A stretch of DNA of 17,582 nt, taken from contig JBNKLQ010000120.1 in NCBI GenBank assembly GCA_050292445.1, forward strand, positions 1 through 17,582, written 5' to 3'. Source of the DNA: Leptofilum sp050292445 (GTDB taxonomy: Bacteria > Chloroflexota > Anaerolineae > Promineifilales > Promineifilaceae). Numbering within the stretch: the stretch's first letter is position 1; every line of letters begins with the position of its first letter. The notes beneath the pieces are model-generated. The model did not search any database, was not told the origin of the DNA, and saw nothing but the letters and a program-made list of their open reading frames with translations. The translations under genes were made by a program, and so were the position numbers. This document shows positions 14,857 to 17,582 of this stretch, piece after piece.

Positions 14857-16068
14857 ATGGCAATCGAACGCAAATATGAATTGTACACACAAGAAGCCAA
14901 AGCCAACGCCTATGAGCTTTTTGCCACAATGCGGCAAAATGATCCCGTCCATTGCCAGCCAGGCATTGATGGCGAGACAATGATCTGGTTTGTTACCAGC
15001 TATGATGAAGTGGAACAGGTGCTGCGCGACGACAAACATTTTGTACGGGAAGCCCGCAATGCCCTGCCCCCAGACCAGGTGTACCAGCCCTCGCCGCTGG
15101 AAGCGATGATGTCTGACCACATGCTCAACAAAGATTGGGACGATCATCGTCGGTTGCGCACCCTGGTGAGCCAGGCGTTTACCCCCCGGCGTGTGCAGGC
15201 TTTGCGTCCACGCGTCCAGGCCATTGCCAATGCGTTGCTGGACGATGTCGCCAACCAGGGCCAAATGGACCTGATTGCCGACTACTCGTTTCACCTGCCG
15301 ACCATCGTCATTGCTGAAATGTTGGGGATTCCGGTTGAGGACCGGGACAAGTTCAAGGTGTGGTCCAACGCAGCACTTACCCCTTCGCTGGATGATGAAA
15401 GCGTGGCGGAATTTATGCAGCTCATGCAGGCATTTATGGCTTATTTGAATAATCTGTTTGAGCAGCGACGCGAGACGCCAGGGAACGATTTACTCTCAGC
15501 CCTGCTGCAAGCGGAAGCTGATGGCGACAGCCTGAGCCAGACGGAGCTGTTTGCCATGCTCTTTTTGCTCATCATTGCTGGGCATGAGACAACAGTAAGC
15601 CTGATTGCCAATGCGATGGTGGCCTTGTGGCAGCACCCGGATCAGTTAGAGTTGTTAAAGGCAGAACCAGAGCGTATGAAAACGGCCGTTGAAGAGTTCC
15701 TCCGCTATGATAATTCTGTGGAGCGCGCTTTTAACCGCTGGGTGACGGAAGATGTCATGCTGGGAGACCAACTTTTGCCCAAAGGCGCGCTGGTCATTCC
15801 CATTTTGGCCGGGGCCAATCATGACCCAGAAAAGTTTGCCGAACCAGAGCGGCTGGATGTGACCCGCGAGGCGAACAATCATCTCAGCTTTGGCAAAGGC
15901 GCACATTACTGTCTGGGGGCACCGCTGGCCCGTCTGGAAACGGAAATTGCCCTCAATACGTTGTTAGCACGCCTGCCCAACATCCAGATGAGCATTCCGT
16001 TTAGCCAACTGCGCTGGCGGCTCAGTCCCGGCTTCCGCACCCTGGAAACGTTGCCCGTGCAGTGGTAA
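14857..16068 (+). CDS. Cytochrome P450 (bacterial soluble class I type)
   Basis: A soluble heme monooxygenase of 403 aa, the usual length for bacterial P450s. The I-helix oxygen-activation motif is AGHETT (241-246) with the acid-alcohol pair Glu244-Thr245. ExxR is Glu280-Arg283 in EEFLRY, and the heme loop is FGKGAHYCLG with thiolate ligand Cys352. WDDHRRLRTLVSQAFTPRRV (about 94-113) is the normal C-helix region. It looks most like the CYP107-type actinobacterial and Chloroflexota group. No ferredoxin or reductase gene is next to it, so electrons must come from elsewhere. It follows the exporter terminator and abuts the convergent gene with no gap. The substrate cannot be predicted. Confidence 0.95.
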   Translation: MAIERKYELYTQEAKANAYELFATMRQNDPVHCQPGIDGETMIWFVTSYDEVEQVLRDDKHFVREARNALPPDQVYQPSPLEAMMSDHMLNKDWDDHRRLRTLVSQAFTPRRVQALRPRVQAIANALLDDVANQGQMDLIADYSFHLPTIVIAEMLGIPVEDRDKFKVWSNAALTPSLDDESVAEFMQLMQAFMAYLNNLFEQRRETPGNDLLSALLQAEADGDSLSQTELFAMLFLLIIAGHETTVSLIANAMVALWQHPDQLELLKAEPERMKTAVEEFLRYDNSVERAFNRWVTEDVMLGDQLLPKGALVIPILAGANHDPEKFAEPERLDVTREANNHLSFGKGAHYCLGAPLARLETEIALNTLLARLPNIQMSIPFSQLRWRLSPGFRTLETLPVQW

Positions 16069-17582
16069 CTAACGGCGCAAAGGTCGTTTTTCTTGAATTG
16101 GAACCAGAAAGACCGGGCAGCTAGCCTGCCGCACAACATCATCGGCGACGCTGCCTAGCAAGAGGCGCTGCCAGCCACCTCGCCCGTGAGTGGCTAGCAT
16201 AATGAGATCAACATTTTCTGTTTGGCTCACCTGGATGACGGTGTTGGCTGGGTCATGGCCTATGTAATGAGCTTGGGCAACAACACCTTGTTTGCCGCAA
16301 AATTCAACCATGCTTTCCAGATAATGCTGCATTTGTAAACCTAATGTTTCTTGGGAATTGGGCTGTGGCACGCTGAGTAATAAAAGTTGACTACTAAATT
16401 TTTGGGCGATGGGTAGCATGTAGGGCAAAACACGCTCAGCATATTTAGAGCCATCGAGCGTCACTAATATTTTGTTGAACTGGGTGGATACGGCCGTTTC
16501 TTCCCCCCCTCGAAGCAGCAACACAGGCCGCGTCAGCTGCTGTACCAACTGACCGGCCACACTACCCAGTAGCAGTCGCTTAACCCCGGAACGGCCGTGC
16601 GTAGACATGATGATGAGATCGACATTGTTGGTTGCGGCCGTTTGTTGAATAGTAGCGGCAACTGGCCCCGGCTGGCACTCCGTTTGAATACTATTTGCCC
16701 CATTTTGCCAACGGGTTGCTAATCCTTCCAGGTACATTTTTTGTGACGGTTCCGCGACGGAAAAGAACGTTAGCGGTGTTTTGAACAGTTTAGCAAATGT
16801 GTCGGCTACCGGCAGAACTGCCTCTGCCAGGGGTGATCCATCCAGCGGTACCAAAATGTGGCGGGGTGGACGTACTTCGTTAAACCCCTGACCCATGTCT
16901 GGCGTTGCCAGCGCAGACCCCCCGGCAATGAGATGGCCTAACCGCTCTTCAATGGCGGTTGGCTCGCCCAAATGGGTGCGAAAGTAGCTAAACACAATGT
17001 AAAGCAGCGGCAAAAAGAGCAGGTAAGTCCAGGCACCTTCAAAAAAACGTTCCTCAAAAATGATGAATGTGGCTCCTGTGGTAAGGATTGAAGCGAGGAT
17101 AGTGCCCAGCAAAACGGCCGTTTGCCCAGCAGAGAACGTTTGGCGCAGTTGGCGTAGCAGCCGCTTGCTGGCGGCCCAGCCTGTCATGCTCAGCAAAATA
17201 AACACCCCGGCGGCGTAAATGGCCAGGTACGTTTCTTCGTGCGTGCCAAAAGCGATAAAACACAAAATTGCCAGCCCAACCTCTAACCAAACTGGTTTAT
17301 CGGCGACGCCAAATTGATTGCGCTTGCCCATGAATTTGGGCAGGTAGTGGCGAAAGCGCAGACCAACAAACAAGTTTTGCAATCCCTGCGCGCTGGCGGC
17401 CGAGGCAGAGAGCAGCACGGCCACGCCTATTAGCGTGCCGATAAACGGCAGCGGCGTGGGCAGCAATTGGTCCATCGTTTGCGTAAAGACAGACACTTCG
17501 GCATTGGTGGGATCGGCTAGCTGAAAAATGATGGGGCCGACGATGAGCATGGCAACGGCCGTTGTCCCCATAATGATCAGCA
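16069..17582 (-). CDS. APC-family permease fused to two universal stress (UspA) domains; N-terminus beyond the window
   Basis: The minus-strand frame has no stop before the right edge (LII precedes the first visible Met), so the gene is cut at its 5' end. At least 504 residues are visible. Residues 1-200, counted from the Met at 17571, hold about five hydrophobic segments and the APC-type run SASAASAQGLQNLFVGLRFRHYLPKF, the C-terminal part of an amino-acid/cation permease. Two Usp domains follow at about 235-355 and 364-495. Each opens ILVPLDGS or ILVTLDGS, and each ends with the ATP-loop pattern THG-x9-GS (STHGRSGVKRLLLGS; ATHGRGGWQRLLLGS). The ATP-binding fold probably senses energy or stress and gates the transporter, as suggested for permease-Usp fusions. 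It is convergent with the P450, stop to stop. Confidence 0.85.
   Translation of the reverse strand, partial: LIIMGTTAVAMLIVGPIIFQLADPTNAEVSVFTQTMDQLLPTPLPFIGTLIGVAVLLSASAASAQGLQNLFVGLRFRHYLPKFMGKRNQFGVADKPVWLEVGLAILCFIAFGTHEETYLAIYAAGVFILLSMTGWAASKRLLRQLRQTFSAGQTAVLLGTILASILTTGATFIIFEERFFEGAWTYLLFLPLLYIVFSYFRTHLGEPTAIEERLGHLIAGGSALATPDMGQGFNEVRPPRHILVPLDGSPLAEAVLPVADTFAKLFKTPLTFFSVAEPSQKMYLEGLATRWQNGANSIQTECQPGPVAATIQQTAATNNVDLIIMSTHGRSGVKRLLLGSVAGQLVQQLTRPVLLLRGGEETAVSTQFNKILVTLDGSKYAERVLPYMLPIAQKFSSQLLLLSVPQPNSQETLGLQMQHYLESMVEFCGKQGVVAQAHYIGHDPANTVIQVSQTENVDLIMLATHGRGGWQRLLLGSVADDVVRQASCPVFLVPIQEKRPLRR

Larger units (their letters stand above)
161..17562. repeat. Dispersed palindromic octamer ACGGCCGT, 26 copies
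   Basis: Exact copies start at 161, 337, 1720, 2066, 2836, 3092, 5025, 8661, 9379, 10184, 10320, 10632, 10788, 11783, 12432, 12482, 12590, 12835, 13947, 14112, 14768, 15682, 16490, 16591, 17114 and 17555. Many are extended to AACGGCCGTT. Of the 25 coding copies, 15 are read as Thr-Ala-Val, 6 as (Asn/Asp/His)-Gly-Arg and 4 as Arg-Pro, so all three frames are used. The remaining copy is inside a terminator. Random expectation with equal bases is about 0.27 copies. The core CGGCCG is a plausible methylation or restriction target. A role like that of HIP1 (GCGATCGC) in cyanobacteria is an analogy only. Confidence 0.9.

Noticed and set aside
14659..15294. 211-codon open frame on the minus strand opposite the P450
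   Set aside because: It runs through the terminator and opposite conserved P450 codons, shows no family motif and has no ribosome site; it is a shadow of the P450 frame.
1..17582. tRNA, rRNA, CRISPR array, insertion sequence, toxin-antitoxin pair or phage genes
   Set aside because: I searched by eye on both strands and found no cloverleaf, regularly spaced repeats, transposase motifs or terminal repeats; the left-edge fragment is too short to call an antitoxin or nucleotidyltransferase with confidence.

Overview
The window is ordinary-density bacterial chromosome with about a dozen protein genes in three transcription blocks. Shine-Dalgarno sites and sigma70-type promoters are recognisable, and no rRNA, tRNA, CRISPR array or insertion sequence was seen. 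The mid-range base composition, the secreted lamin-tail/phospholipase-D-like protein, the AglEFG-type sugar importer and the permease fused to universal-stress domains would fit an Anaerolineae-like member of Chloroflexota. No taxonomic marker gene is present, so this is an inference only.

Left block (1-8163, all minus strand): one promoter with a LacI-type operator at its start site is followed by a LacI-family regulator, a lipoprotein sugar-binding protein, two translationally coupled sugar permeases, a GH1 beta-glycosidase and trehalose synthase (TreS). At the left edge is the start of a small gene interrupted by an in-frame amber stop. The block reads as a di- or oligosaccharide uptake and conversion operon under local repression. 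Its importer has no ATPase gene in view. A perfect 17-bp hairpin separates the binding protein from the permeases, and another hairpin separates the permeases from the enzymes.

Middle (8390-11036): a secreted protein of about 811 residues, LTD-PLD-PLD-LTD, whose second HKD motif is degenerate. It diverges from a TetR regulator whose promoter (TTGACA-17-TAATAT) carries inverted repeats in its spacer.

Right block: the TetR gene is followed by a three-gene ABC exporter (ATPase plus two ABC-2 permeases, each overlapping the next by ATGA) ending at a strong terminator. Then come a stand-alone cytochrome P450 and, convergent with it at zero spacing, an APC-type permease fused to two UspA domains that runs off the right edge.

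The most unusual signal is not a gene. The palindrome ACGGCCGT (often AACGGCCGTT) occurs 26 times by my reading, where about 0.3 would be expected by chance. It is used in all three reading frames, and one copy forms the core of the exporter terminator. It is nearly absent from the transporter/LacI section (3100-8660), which also looks more AT-rich, so that section may have arrived recently.
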